Positions 1-8,991 of a stretch of DNA of 32,149 nucleotides are shown here, one piece after another (the stretch's first letter is position 1; each line of letters begins with the position of its first letter). Both the position numbers and the translations under genes were made by a program. The DNA lies in assembly GCA_900696625.1 (NCBI GenBank), contig CAADGU010000566.1, positions 1-32,149 of the forward strand, written 5' to 3'. The stretch comes from an uncultured Chloroflexota bacterium (GTDB lineage Bacteria > Chloroflexota > Anaerolineae > Promineifilales > Promineifilaceae). The notes beneath the pieces are model-generated. The model saw only the letters and a program-made list of their open reading frames with translations. It made no database searches and was not told the DNA's origin.

Positions 1-467
1 ATATCCGGGCCATCGGGTGTCATCGCCACCGTTACCATCTCAATACCCAATTTTTCCAGCAGGGAAAAGTGGCGGTCATACCCCGGCACGGTCACGATCA
101 TTTTCGGCTTGTCTGGGGCCCACGGCCGTGGGCTGTCTTTCAGGCCACGCAGCATGGCCCACATCAGCGTATTGGCCATCAGCTCCAGGCTGGCATTGTT
201 CCAAACCACCATCTCCTCCGGCTGCGCATCCAACACCGTAGCAAAGAGGGCGCGCGCCTCCGGCAGCCCGGCCACGCCGCCGGGATAATTGCGAATATCA
301 ATGCCACCCGGCGTCACCAGCGTGTCTTCATTCACAACGGTCAGCATCTCATTTGAAAGGTCAAAATCGGCATCGCTAGGCTGGCCGCGCTGCATGTTTA
401 GCTTAAGGCCAAGCCTTTTATAAGCGTCATACTGTTCCTGGTAAGCGTGTAAATCGGTCACATTCAT
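1..467 (-). CDS. Aspartate aminotransferase, class Ic-like (PLP-dependent), N-terminal part; truncated by window edge
   Basis: Manual reverse translation from ATG at 467: MNVTDLHAYQEQYDAYKRLGLKLNMQRGQPSDADFDLSNEMLTVVNEDTLVTPGGIDIRNYPGGVAGLPEARALFATVLDAQPEEMVVWNNASLELMANTLMWAMLRGL..., continuing to the window edge. The KLNMxRGQP / DxRNYPGG pattern matches the Corynebacterium-type (Ic) AspAT family. Absent from the ORF track because it runs off the window. Confidence 0.82.
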   Translation of the reverse strand, partial: MNVTDLHAYQEQYDAYKRLGLKLNMQRGQPSDADFDLSNEMLTVVNEDTLVTPGGIDIRNYPGGVAGLPEARALFATVLDAQPEEMVVWNNASLELMANTLMWAMLRGLKDSPRPWAPDKPKMIVTVPGYDRHFSLLEKLGIEMVTVAMTPDGPD

Positions 468-486
468 CTCTCCAATCAGGGATAAT

Positions 487-549
487 AAAGACCCTAAGGG
501 TTTGTCCTTTTGTCATTCGTCTATGCGAGGCCAAACCCTTAGGGTCTTT
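487..549. repeat. Perfect 18-bp inverted repeat AAAGACCCTAAGGGTTTG ... CAAACCCTTAGGGTCTTT
   Basis: Arms 487-504 and 532-549 are exact reverse complements. Each arm is itself near-palindromic (ACCCTAAGGGT). Confidence 0.9.
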
Positions 550-618
550 CGCTACCCTATTCTACCTCAGACAACCCAAAGCAACCTGCGGCAAATTGCA
601 CAAATGGGAAAGAGTAGT

Positions 619-788
619 GATTGGAGATTGGGGATTAGAAATTGGGTTCTTTGGGAACTCAGGGGGTTGACAGGCCCCTTCGACAAGCTCAGGGCAGGCT
701 GTGATGCGTGACCAGAGAGACCACACGCATCACTCATCACATGTCACGCCGAACCCCATGAAATCCTGTAGAGCCCCAATCTCCAATC
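619..788. repeat. Long-range 15-bp inverted repeat (GATTGGAGATTGGGG / CCCCAATCTCCAATC) enclosing smaller palindromes
   Basis: Arms 619-633 and 774-788. Inner 10-bp IR GTGATGCGTG (701-710)/CACGCATCAC (724-733). The right arm lies 1 nt from the stop codon of the 790-2538 CDS. Confidence 0.8.
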
Positions 789-789
789 T

Positions 790-2538
790 TTATAACAACA
801 GCCCTGGATCGTAATGTTCCAGGATAGAACCGCCCATGAATTCGCGCAAAATGGAGTCGCCGGGAATGTGGGCACGGAGGTCGGGAGGCAGGGGGTCGAA
901 CCATTGCAAAAAGGCACGCAGGCGGTTGGCTTCAATGCGTTCGGGGGCGTCTGGTTCCACTTGCAGCAGCAGCGGTTCGGCAAAGGGTTTGAGCGCGGCC
1001 AGTTCATACACCAGGGCGGAGTTAAAAAAGACATCGGCGTTGCTTTGGTAGGGGAAGATGTGTCGCTTTTCGCCGCGCCGTACACTGGGCCAACGGGCAA
1101 TGGTGTCAGCGGCGGTATAGCCGCGATGGGTGGCGTCACGCACGATGCGGCGCAGCAGGCGCGTGTCGGTGGTGGGGATGCGGTTGTGTTTGTCCAGGTT
1201 GAGTTGGGTGAAGGCGGAGATGAAGATGCGGTAGATGGCTTCCGGGGGCACGTTTTGCACCAACCGCGGATTGAGGCCGTGAATGCCCTCGATGAGGATG
1301 ATGTGTTCCGGGCCGATGGTCAGTGGTTCGCCTTCTTCACGGCGACCGGTGTGGAAGTTAAAGCGGGGCTGGATAATGGTTTCCCCTTGCAGCAGTTGGC
1401 GCATTTGTTGTTGGAAGAAGGCTATGTCTACGGCTTCAATGGCTTCAAAGTCATAGGCGCCGGTTTCATCACGGGGGGTTAGCTCCCGATTGACAAAGTA
1501 GTTGTCCATGCCAATGGTAACGGGGCGAATGCCCCGCGCCAGCAGTTGGATGGCCAGGCGTTTGCTGAAGGTGGTTTTACCGGCGGAGGTGGGGCCGGAG
1601 ATGAGAACAATGCGCACGGACGAGCGGCGCACGGCCGTATGCCGTTCGTGCGAACCTCGTTCGACAATCTCGTTGGCAATACGGTTCAACTGGCGCTGAT
1701 GCAATGCTTCGGATACCAGGATGGCTTGCAGAATACGGCCGTCTTGCAATGTCTCGTTTAGCGCGGACACCTTCGGCACACCGATGAGGGCCAGCCATTG
1801 GGAGTACTCTTGAAAGACACGAGCCAGCACCGGCTCATCCTCAAATGGTTGCAGCACGTCCGGTTGGTGGCGGCGGGGGAATTGGAGGATAAAACCCTTG
1901 TTGTACGGCCGTAAATCAAACAGTTCCAAATAAGCGGTGCGTGGGGCCATAAAGCCATGAAAATAATCCCGTTCGCCGTTTAGTTCATACAGTGTCAGAT
2001 AGTCCTTACGCCGTTTGGCAAATAGTTGCGCCTTTTCTTCGTCCCCCCAATCGCGGAACAGTTGCAGCGCCTCATCCAGCGGCACACGCACCTGGCTAAT
2101 GGGCAGGTCAGCCTCCACCAACTGGCGCATCCGGGTTTTAAGGGCGTCCAGGTCAGTCTGCGTAGCCCGCACACCGTCAAACTCACAATAGTAGCCGCCA
2201 AAAGGCATGGAGTGCATGATGGTGATGGTGTAGGCCGGGAACAATTCGGCGGCAGCCACCACCATGAGGAAGGTGAGCGAGCGGCGATAGATACGCGATC
2301 CATCCGAGTCGGCGGTGGTAATGGGGACGAGATCGGCGTCGGTTTGCAAGGGGATAGAGAGTTCACGCAGGCGGCGATTCATCAACACGGCGACAGTACG
2401 GCCGTTGCCCGACCGATCCCATTCGGCGGCCCGCACAAAGGCTTCAATGGGCGTACCGACCGGCGCTTCAAAGGCACGGCCGTCGGGGAACCGGGCCTGG
2501 ATGGTTTGACGAGGAGTGGTGGGGATGGGGGTTGTCAT
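790..2538 (-). CDS. TGS + threonyl-tRNA-synthetase SAD-like + uridine kinase/phosphoribulokinase-family fusion (nucleoside kinase-like)
   Basis: N-terminal TGS-like segment; HSMPFGGYYCEFDG resembles the ThrRS second additional domain; Walker A ISGPTSAGKTTFSKRL; uridine-kinase-like DNYFVNRE...YDFEAIEAVD...EGIHGLNP; 582 aa. Confidence 0.88.
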   Translation of the reverse strand: MTTPIPTTPRQTIQARFPDGRAFEAPVGTPIEAFVRAAEWDRSGNGRTVAVLMNRRLRELSIPLQTDADLVPITTADSDGSRIYRRSLTFLMVVAAAELFPAYTITIMHSMPFGGYYCEFDGVRATQTDLDALKTRMRQLVEADLPISQVRVPLDEALQLFRDWGDEEKAQLFAKRRKDYLTLYELNGERDYFHGFMAPRTAYLELFDLRPYNKGFILQFPRRHQPDVLQPFEDEPVLARVFQEYSQWLALIGVPKVSALNETLQDGRILQAILVSEALHQRQLNRIANEIVERGSHERHTAVRRSSVRIVLISGPTSAGKTTFSKRLAIQLLARGIRPVTIGMDNYFVNRELTPRDETGAYDFEAIEAVDIAFFQQQMRQLLQGETIIQPRFNFHTGRREEGEPLTIGPEHIILIEGIHGLNPRLVQNVPPEAIYRIFISAFTQLNLDKHNRIPTTDTRLLRRIVRDATHRGYTAADTIARWPSVRRGEKRHIFPYQSNADVFFNSALVYELAALKPFAEPLLLQVEPDAPERIEANRLRAFLQWFDPLPPDLRAHIPGDSILREFMGGSILEHYDPGLLL

Positions 2539-2548
2539 AGGGAGTGAT

Positions 2549-2609
2549 TGGGTAATTAGGTAATTAGGTAATTGGGTAATTACAGAATTACAGAATTACT
2601 CAATTACCA
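2549..2609. repeat. GGTAATT(G/A) tandem-repeat hairpin at gene 3' end
   Basis: gtgattgggtaattaggtaattaggtaattgggtaattacagaattacagaattactcaattacc. Overlaps the stop codon of the 2600-3379 CDS (GAT GGT AAT TGA). Confidence 0.75.
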
Positions 2610-3379
2610 TCTTCAAATAAGTAGTCGTCAATCAATGCGATGCTTTGCGGCACGGCCGTTTGTAATATCGCCTGAATCTCCGCCATCGGCAGTTTGCCAA
2701 AGAGGTGTTCGTCCATCCAGGCGGGGTCGTGCAAGGCGGCGGCAAATTCGGCCGGGGAGAGGCCCAATCGCCCGGCGTAGATTGCCACCGTTTGGGATGG
2801 CGCGCCGGGAGTTAACTGCCCGGTGAGCAGTTCCCGCCACTGAATCAGGAGGGCATCGGTGGCAAAGGGCAGCCAATGGTCGGGTTGGGCGTGGGCGAGG
2901 GTGGTCACGGCCGTGTCCGGCAGTTCCGCCCGCGCCAACGAATCCAGGTAAGTGAGCAGGATGAAATGAATCAGGCGGCGCTGTTTGGGTGGCCCCAAAT
3001 GCTCAGCATAGAAAAAATAGGGCCAGGCAATCTGGCGCAGCCAGATAAGGTCATACAACAAATGGGCACAATAGGCAGCAACAAAGACCCGCTGCCCGGC
3101 GGCCATTTGCCGGGGGTGGGCCAACTGGGGAAATTGCGTCCACAACTGTTGATAAGCGTCCGCGGGCGGCAGCGGCGGCAAATCATAAAAATGGGTGGTA
3201 GGGCGGGGCAGATCGCTGATGGCATTAATGTCTGGCGCGACGCTGCCCAGGTAGAAGGCAGGCCATTCAGCAGTGAGGGTGGCGGCCAGACGGCCGCTGT
3301 CCAGACGGCCGTGACCGTTGGCGGCGGCTTTGCGGCGGATTTGTTCGGCGATGTGCAGATGCATGAACGGTGTGGGCAT
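2600..3379 (-). CDS. Zinc-dependent phospholipase C-like domain protein
   Basis: 259 aa; MPTPFMHLHIAEQI...FYLGSVAPDINAIS...THFYD...AGQRVFVAAYCAHLLYDLIW has the His/Asp pattern of the ZnPC-like family. Confidence 0.75.
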   Translation of the reverse strand: MPTPFMHLHIAEQIRRKAAANGHGRLDSGRLAATLTAEWPAFYLGSVAPDINAISDLPRPTTHFYDLPPLPPADAYQQLWTQFPQLAHPRQMAAGQRVFVAAYCAHLLYDLIWLRQIAWPYFFYAEHLGPPKQRRLIHFILLTYLDSLARAELPDTAVTTLAHAQPDHWLPFATDALLIQWRELLTGQLTPGAPSQTVAIYAGRLGLSPAEFAAALHDPAWMDEHLFGKLPMAEIQAILQTAVPQSIALIDDYLFEDGN

Positions 3380-3390
3380 GGGAATTAGAG

Positions 3391-3455
3391 ATGAGGCGAT
3401 TAAGAGATTGAGAGATTGGCAATCTCCTAATCTCTCAATCTCCTAATCTCATTTC
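3391..3455. repeat. GAGATTAG/GAGATTG tandem-repeat hairpin
   Basis: agagatgaggcgattaagagattgagagattgg/caatctcctaatctctcaatctcctaatctcat, imperfect IR ending immediately next to the stop codon of the 3456-4394 CDS. Confidence 0.75.
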
Positions 3456-4394
3456 TTAACGGTCGGAAATCGTGCAATTAGACGGCGCAAACCAGCGGGT
3501 GCTGGCCTGGCCGCGCAGGCGATCCAGCGTGGGCAAACAGGCCATGAGTACGTGCGGGCTGTTATCGGTCGTTTTGACGCCCTCGGTTAACGGCCGTACC
3601 TGTGGGTACAAATCCAGATCACTGGCCTGGTTTACGGCCATGGCAGCCAACCCGCTGTTGACCGGTTGGGCTAAAACAACAGGCACCGCGTAGGCCACCA
3701 CATAATAGGCTTTCCCGGCGGCATCAACGGAACGGTAGATAATGTGTTTGCCCAATAAATGCAGCCCAGATTGGGGCTGGCTGCCCAATATCAACAACGG
3801 TTCGGCAGGCACATGCCCCCTGGTGATTTCCACGGCAATCGTCCACTGGGTGGCAATGTCGGGGGATTGGCCGGTGCGGGCAGCTACGGCACGGCCGTAA
3901 TTGTCCAACACACGGCTGGCATAGGCGCGGGGCACCCGGTTATTGGCCTGCATCCAACCGCCGCTGTAAGCGGCTAACGCAGCATACACATCGCCCCCAG
4001 ATTGGCGCACCACCTCGGCCAGAATACCTACACCCCAACGCAAGTTGACCGCCGGGTTTTGCAGATCATCGGCCGATGGGCGCCACTCCAGGCCAGGGCC
4101 GGTGGGCATGACACCCATCAATCCCACCGCACCCGCTTCACTAACCAGATCGACACGGCCGTTTGACTCTTCTTTGATAACGGCGGCAATGAAGTCTGGG
4201 TCCAACCCATACACATCCGCCAGAACGGCAATATGGGCCGACCACTGCTGAATGTTTGGCCCCCAAACGGGCGAGAGGATAGGGGGCTGGGCCTGGGCAG
4301 CGGCTTCCGGGCGCGCCCCGACTGCCTGCACAACCGCCAGCAGCGCCAACAGGCAGCCGGTTAACAAAATAAGAGCGGGTTTAGGTCGTTTCAT
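3456..4394 (-). CDS. Secreted lytic transglycosylase (SLT domain)
   Basis: N-terminal signal-like MKRPKPALILLTGCLLALLAVVQAVGA; YGLDPDFIAAVIKEESNGRVDLVSEAGAVGLMGVMPTGPG...NPAVNLRWGVGILAEVV...ALAAYSGGW typical of Slt/MltC family. Confidence 0.85.
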   Translation of the reverse strand: MKRPKPALILLTGCLLALLAVVQAVGARPEAAAQAQPPILSPVWGPNIQQWSAHIAVLADVYGLDPDFIAAVIKEESNGRVDLVSEAGAVGLMGVMPTGPGLEWRPSADDLQNPAVNLRWGVGILAEVVRQSGGDVYAALAAYSGGWMQANNRVPRAYASRVLDNYGRAVAARTGQSPDIATQWTIAVEITRGHVPAEPLLILGSQPQSGLHLLGKHIIYRSVDAAGKAYYVVAYAVPVVLAQPVNSGLAAMAVNQASDLDLYPQVRPLTEGVKTTDNSPHVLMACLPTLDRLRGQASTRWFAPSNCTISDR

Positions 4395-4447
4395 GTGACC
4401 GGTAATCGGTGATCGGTAATCGGAAGTTGGACTTCGGACAACGTGTG

Positions 4448-4966
4448 TTAAAGAAAATCAAAGCTCTCGGTGGCTGGCGGAATGAGCCACCAGCTAACGG
4501 CAGCATTGGCCAAGGGGGCGGGCAGGCGTGACGGCCGTTCTATTTTTTGTGGTGTAGTCACAGTTTCATCGGGCAGGTAAACGGCCGTTAACAACCGTCC
4601 GTCGGCTACCGGCGACTGTTTGCTGGTGTAGGCATAACAAGGCAGCCGCACATACAATTCCAATGCCCGCACAAAACATTGCGTTTCGGTGCCATCAGGA
4701 TCAAAACCAAAAACCTCGGTGCGGGGGAAACGGTGGCCTTCCTCCTCCAACCAGGCATATACATCCAGACCGCGCTTTTCAATACCCCAATCATCCTTCA
4801 CTACCGCCGGGAGGATGTGATCTTCCGGCCCCTGCACGACGACGGCAAAACAAAGATAGAGCGAGGTGTCTGTTGGCGCTTCCGGGGTGGGGTTGGTGAG
4901 CAACAGGGCGTGACGGCCGTTGACCTCCATGATCTGTCCCTGTACATGCTGCAAGATGAGTTTCAT
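4448..4966 (-). CDS. Hypothetical protein
   Basis: The track ORF starts at 5056, but its first 30 aa (LPTTFHLLPATFHLPP) are translated intergenic repeat. Likely start MKLILQHVQGQIMEVNGRHALLL at 4966. Confidence 0.6.
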   Translation of the reverse strand: MKLILQHVQGQIMEVNGRHALLLTNPTPEAPTDTSLYLCFAVVVQGPEDHILPAVVKDDWGIEKRGLDVYAWLEEEGHRFPRTEVFGFDPDGTETQCFVRALELYVRLPCYAYTSKQSPVADGRLLTAVYLPDETVTTPQKIERPSRLPAPLANAAVSWWLIPPATESFDFL

Positions 4967-4984
4967 AACCCACAACTTACCAGA

Positions 4985-5085
4985 ATTACCAGGGGGAGGC
5001 AAGTGGAAAGTGGCAGGTAGCAGGTGGAAAGTGGTAGGTAGGGAATCTCTTGCCACCTGCCACTTGCAACTTGCACAGTTCCCCC
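4985..5085. repeat. GTGG(A/C)AAGTGGCAGGTAG repeat hairpin between divergent genes
   Basis: ggcaagtggaaagtggcaggtagcaggtggaaagtgg ... ccacctgccacttgcaacttgc imperfect inverted repeat. Confidence 0.65.
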
Positions 5086-5107
5086 CGCCTGTCTATCATT
5101 GCGCCCT

Positions 5108-6151
5108 ATGAAAGCACTTGTTTTTCACCAACATGGCGATTTAGATCAGGTAACGGTGGCCGATATTCCCGAACCGGAAATTGGGCCAGATGAGGTGTTA
5201 CTGTCCGTGCAGGCGGCGGCGCTGAACCGGCTGGACTTGTGGGTGTTGGCCGGTTGGCCGGCGCTGAAATTGAAACTGCCACACGTGATGGGCAGCGACG
5301 GCGCCGGCGTGGTGGCACAAGTTGGGACCAATGTGACCCGCTTCCAGCCCGGCGACCGGGTGGCCGTAAACCCCACCCTCTGGAACCCGGACGACTATTT
5401 TGCCCGCATTGGCCGGGATAACATGACGGACGGGCATAGCATCATCGGCGAACATGTGGATGGGTTTGCGGCGGAGTATATCGCCTTACCGGCCCGCAAC
5501 CTGGTGAAAATGCCCGATCACGTCTCCTTTGCCGAGGCAGCAGCGGCTTCGCTGGTGTTTGTTACGGCCTGGCATTCGCTCATCGCGCGCGGCGGCCTGC
5601 AAGCGGGGGAGACGGTACTGATTGTGGGCGCGGGCGGCGGCGTCAACACGGCTTCCATTCAGATTGCGAAGCTGGCAGGGGCGGGCTGCATTTACGTGGT
5701 TGGCGCCAGCGAAGAGAAGCTGGCGCTGGCCCGGCAGTTGGGCGCGGACGTGACCATTAACCGGCAAGAAGAAGATTGGGGCAAGGCGCTCTTCAAATTG
5801 ACAAATCGGCTGGGGGTGGATGTGGTGGTGGACAATGTGGGCGCGGCCACGTATCACACATCGCTGCGGGCGCTGAAACGAGGCGGGCGGCTGTTGACGG
5901 TGGGCAATACCAGCGGCGCAAAGTTTGAGTTTGATAACCGGCTGATGTTTGGCAAACACCTGAGTATCATCGGCAGCACCATGGGTACCCACACGGATTA
6001 TGAAAAGGTGATGGGGATGGTGTTCGACGGCCGTCTCCGCCCCATTATTGATACCATCTACCCGCTTAAAGAAGGGCTGACCGCTTTACAACGGCTGCAA
6101 ACGGGGGATGTGATGGGGAAACTGGTATTGGCAGTAGGCAGTAAGCAGTGA
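5108..6151 (+). CDS. Zinc-binding dehydrogenase / quinone oxidoreductase-like MDR protein
   Basis: MKALVFHQHGDLDQVTVADIPEPEIGPDEVLLSVQAAALNRLDLWVLAG...MGSDGAGVVAQVG...VLIVGAGGGVNTASIQIAKLAGA; track start at 5099, ATG at 5108 preferred. Confidence 0.88.
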   Translation: MKALVFHQHGDLDQVTVADIPEPEIGPDEVLLSVQAAALNRLDLWVLAGWPALKLKLPHVMGSDGAGVVAQVGTNVTRFQPGDRVAVNPTLWNPDDYFARIGRDNMTDGHSIIGEHVDGFAAEYIALPARNLVKMPDHVSFAEAAAASLVFVTAWHSLIARGGLQAGETVLIVGAGGGVNTASIQIAKLAGAGCIYVVGASEEKLALARQLGADVTINRQEEDWGKALFKLTNRLGVDVVVDNVGAATYHTSLRALKRGGRLLTVGNTSGAKFEFDNRLMFGKHLSIIGSTMGTHTDYEKVMGMVFDGRLRPIIDTIYPLKEGLTALQRLQTGDVMGKLVLAVGSKQ

Positions 6152-6193
6152 ACCGTGCTGAACCCTCACTGCTAACTGCTCACTGCTAACTGC
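6131..6193. repeat. GCAGTAAGCAGTG hairpin shared by two convergent genes; contains both stop codons
   Basis: 6138-6150 gcagtaagcagtg vs 6167-6179 cactgctaactgc (1 mismatch). TGA at 6149-6151 (+) and TAG at 6174-6172 (-) both fall within the arms. Confidence 0.85.
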
Positions 6194-6651
6194 GCCACTT
6201 CCCCTCCTACCACCCGCCGCAACTCCGCCACCGTCAATTTCATCAGGGCATTGATGTCGCCGCCGCCGCCGTAGATGTGGGGGTGGGGGAGTGAAAGGAC
6301 GGCCGTTTCTACCACTGTGCGAATCGGCTGTACATAGCCAAACGGGGGCACCGACCCGGCCACGTAACCGGTAATGGCCAACACCTCATCCGGCCCGGCA
6401 ATTTTCACCCGCCGCCGCGACATACCCAGATAATCGGCCAGCAATTTGTAATTCAGCCGCGCCAACCCGCTGGCAATGACCACCACCGGCTCTTTGTCGG
6501 CCAGAAACAGCACCGATTTGATGATTTGCTCCGGCAACACGCCCAACGCCAGAGCCGCCGCTTCCACAGTGGGCGTTTCTACTTCCAGAAACAAAATTTC
6601 GGCGTCAATCTGGTTTTGGGTGATGTATTGCTGGAGATTGGTGGCGTTCAT
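6172..6651 (-). CDS. YbaK/ProX-type aminoacyl-tRNA deacylase domain protein
   Basis: 159 aa; TVEAAALALGVLPEQIIKSVLFLADKEPVVVIASGLARLNYKLLADYLGMSRRRVKIAGPDEVLAITGYVAGSVPPFGY. Confidence 0.85.
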   Translation of the reverse strand: MNATNLQQYITQNQIDAEILFLEVETPTVEAAALALGVLPEQIIKSVLFLADKEPVVVIASGLARLNYKLLADYLGMSRRRVKIAGPDEVLAITGYVAGSVPPFGYVQPIRTVVETAVLSLPHPHIYGGGGDINALMKLTVAELRRVVGGEVAQLAVSS

Positions 6652-6747
6652 AAAATGCCTGTTTTGTGGTCATTGCCTATTTCAGTGTCAGAGAAAACTT
6701 GAAAACGGTATAATTACCGTCAGAATTGATGGCAAAGGAGTCGAAGA

Positions 6748-6981
6748 ATGATAAATGAAACAGTGGTCTTGACAAAATTGCGAAATCTGCCTGAAAAACA
6801 ACAAAAAGAATTGTTGGATTTTCTTGAGTTTCTTGAATACAAATCTTTGACTTCACGCGCTGGGCAAACCATCCCGCAGGCAACGCTTGCAGTTGCCGCC
6901 CAAGCACTATTAGCTGATTACGAGTCAGACGAGGAACTGACGGTTTTTACAGCTTTAGATGGTGAGGCATTCCATGCATAG
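6748..6981 (+). CDS. DUF2281-like antitoxin
   Basis: 77 aa; VLTKLRNLPEKQQKELLDFLEFLEYKS typical of DUF2281 antitoxins; overlaps the downstream toxin start. Confidence 0.7.
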   Translation: MINETVVLTKLRNLPEKQQKELLDFLEFLEYKSLTSRAGQTIPQATLAVAAQALLADYESDEELTVFTALDGEAFHA

Positions 6982-7318
6982 GGGTGAAGTCTGGCTGATC
7001 AACTTAGACCCCACCGTTGGTTCGGAAATTCGTAAAACGCGCCCTGCTATCATCGTCAACGATGACGCCATAGGTATTCTTCCTCTCAAAGTCATTGTGC
7101 CCATCACCGATTGGAAAGAACATTACAGCATTGCGCCCTGGATGGTTCGAGTTAAACCAGATCAGATGAACGGGCTGCAAAAGCTGTCCGCTGCTGATGC
7201 GTTTCAGGTCAGGTCGGTCTCTCAAGAACGATTTATCCGCAAACTGGGCAACCTCCCTGTAGAGACAATGGATGCCATTGGCAAATCACTGGCAGTGGTT
7301 TTGAGCCTTTTAACCTGA
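6974..7318 (+). CDS. PemK/MazF-family mRNA interferase toxin
   Basis: MHRGEVWLINLDPTVGSEIRKTRPAIIVNDDAIGILPLKVIVPITDWKEHY...GLQKLSAADAFQVRSVSQERFIRKLG; start at 6974 overlaps the antitoxin stop. Confidence 0.9.
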   Translation: MHRGEVWLINLDPTVGSEIRKTRPAIIVNDDAIGILPLKVIVPITDWKEHYSIAPWMVRVKPDQMNGLQKLSAADAFQVRSVSQERFIRKLGNLPVETMDAIGKSLAVVLSLLT

Positions 7319-7346
7319 TCAGCCCTGCTTCCCGTGAGAAATTAGT

Positions 7347-8966
7347 ATGAGTCAACTAATCAGCCATATCAATACAAACAACCCCGACTATAAGCGTAAT
7401 TTTGCCCATAATCAGGCATTGGCCACGCAATTACATGAACGGCAGCAAGAGGTAGCAACGGCACGGCCGTCGCGCACCATCGAACGCCACCGGGAACGGG
7501 GCAAACTGCTCGTCCACGAACGCATAGACGCCATCCTGGACGAGGGCAGTCCCTTCCTGGAACTATCGCCGCTGGCGGCCTGGGAAATGCACGAGGGCGA
7601 AGCGCCGGGCGCGGGCATTGTCACCGGGATCGGCCGTATTCAAGATTTGGAGTGCCTGATCATCGCCAACGACCCCACCGTGAAAGGCGGCACCTACTTC
7701 CCGGAAACGGTCAAAAAACATCTGCGCGCCCAGACCATTGCCGAAGAAAACTGCCTGCCCACCATTTACCTGGTGGATTCCGGCGGCGCGTTTTTGCATT
7801 TGCAGGCGGATGTGTTTCCCGACAAGGAGCATTTCGGCCGCATCTTCTACAACATCGCCCGCATGTCCGGTAAGGGGATCACCCAGATTGCGGCCGTGTT
7901 GGGAAGCTGCACCGCCGGCGGCGCATACATCCCGGCTATGTGCGATGAAACCATCATCGTCAAGAACAACGGCACCATCTTCCTGGGCGGCCCGCCGCTG
8001 GTGAAAGCGGCTACCGGCGAAGAAGTAACGGCCGAAGAGCTAGGCGGCGCGGACGTACATACCCGGCTCTCCGGCGTAGCCGACCATTTTGCCGAGGATG
8101 AACATGAGGCGCTGGCCCAGGTGCGGCAGATTGTGGCCCACCTGAACCGGCACAAAACGATGCCGGTGGTGATGCAAGAGCCGGAAGAACCGGCCTATGA
8201 TCCGCAAGAGTTATATGGCGTCATCCCCGCCGACCAGCGCACCCAATATGATGTGCGCGAGGTGATTGCCCGGCTGGTGGATGGCAGCCGCCTGCATGAG
8301 TTTAAGGTACGGTATGGGCCGCAGGTGGTGTGTGGGTTTGCCCACATCATGGGCATTCCGGTGGGCATTGTGGCCAATAATGGTCTGCTGTTTAGCGAAT
8401 CGGCGTTGAAGGCCACGCACTTTATTCAGCTATGCGGGCAGCGGGGTACGCCGCTGCTGTTTCTGCAAAACATTGCCGGCTTTATGGTGGGCAAACAGTA
8501 TGAAAATGGGGGGATTGCCAAAGATGGGGCGAAGATGGTCACGGCCGTGAGCAACGTCAACGTGCCCCGCATCACCCTGCTGCACGGGGCCAGCCACGGC
8601 GCGGGCAATTATGGCATGAGCGGCCGGGCGTATGACCCCCGTTTCCTCTTTAGCTGGCCCAACAGCCGCATCAGCGTGATGAGCGGCGAAGCGGCGGCGG
8701 GCGTCTTGTGGACGGTGGGGCAGGCGTCGGCGCTGCGCGGCGTGTCCAACCCCACCCCAGAACAGATTGCCGCCGCCGAAGCCGAATTCAAACGCCCCAT
8801 CCTGGCCCAATATGAACATGAAAGCAGTCCCTACTTTGCCACCGCCCGCCTGTGGGATGACGGCATCCTCGACCCGGCGCAAACGCGCACGGCGCTGGGG
8901 CTGGCCTTCGCCATCACCCTCAACGCGCCGCTGCCGGCTGACCGCTATGGCACATTCCGTATGTAA
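7347..8966 (+). CDS. Acyl-CoA carboxylase carboxyltransferase (beta) subunit, methylcrotonyl-CoA carboxylase-like
   Basis: 539 aa; [101 protein letters not shown]. Confidence 0.92.
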   Translation: MSQLISHINTNNPDYKRNFAHNQALATQLHERQQEVATARPSRTIERHRERGKLLVHERIDAILDEGSPFLELSPLAAWEMHEGEAPGAGIVTGIGRIQDLECLIIANDPTVKGGTYFPETVKKHLRAQTIAEENCLPTIYLVDSGGAFLHLQADVFPDKEHFGRIFYNIARMSGKGITQIAAVLGSCTAGGAYIPAMCDETIIVKNNGTIFLGGPPLVKAATGEEVTAEELGGADVHTRLSGVADHFAEDEHEALAQVRQIVAHLNRHKTMPVVMQEPEEPAYDPQELYGVIPADQRTQYDVREVIARLVDGSRLHEFKVRYGPQVVCGFAHIMGIPVGIVANNGLLFSESALKATHFIQLCGQRGTPLLFLQNIAGFMVGKQYENGGIAKDGAKMVTAVSNVNVPRITLLHGASHGAGNYGMSGRAYDPRFLFSWPNSRISVMSGEAAAGVLWTVGQASALRGVSNPTPEQIAAAEAEFKRPILAQYEHESSPYFATARLWDDGILDPAQTRTALGLAFAITLNAPLPADRYGTFRM

Positions 8967-8991
8967 CTGCCACGTGCCTACCATACAATCG

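Noticed and set aside
17-356. Plus-strand ORFs 17-241 and 69-356
   Set aside because: Antisense to a clearly recognisable aspartate aminotransferase reading on the minus strand.
502-711. 69-aa ORF ending GPFDKLRAGCDA
   Set aside because: Lies entirely in stacked intergenic repeats; a translation of repeat DNA, not a gene.
8767-8991. First part of the 197-aa ORF 8767-9360
   Set aside because: Out-of-frame overlap with the well-supported carboxyltransferase CDS. Only the region after 8992 has independent coding-like character.
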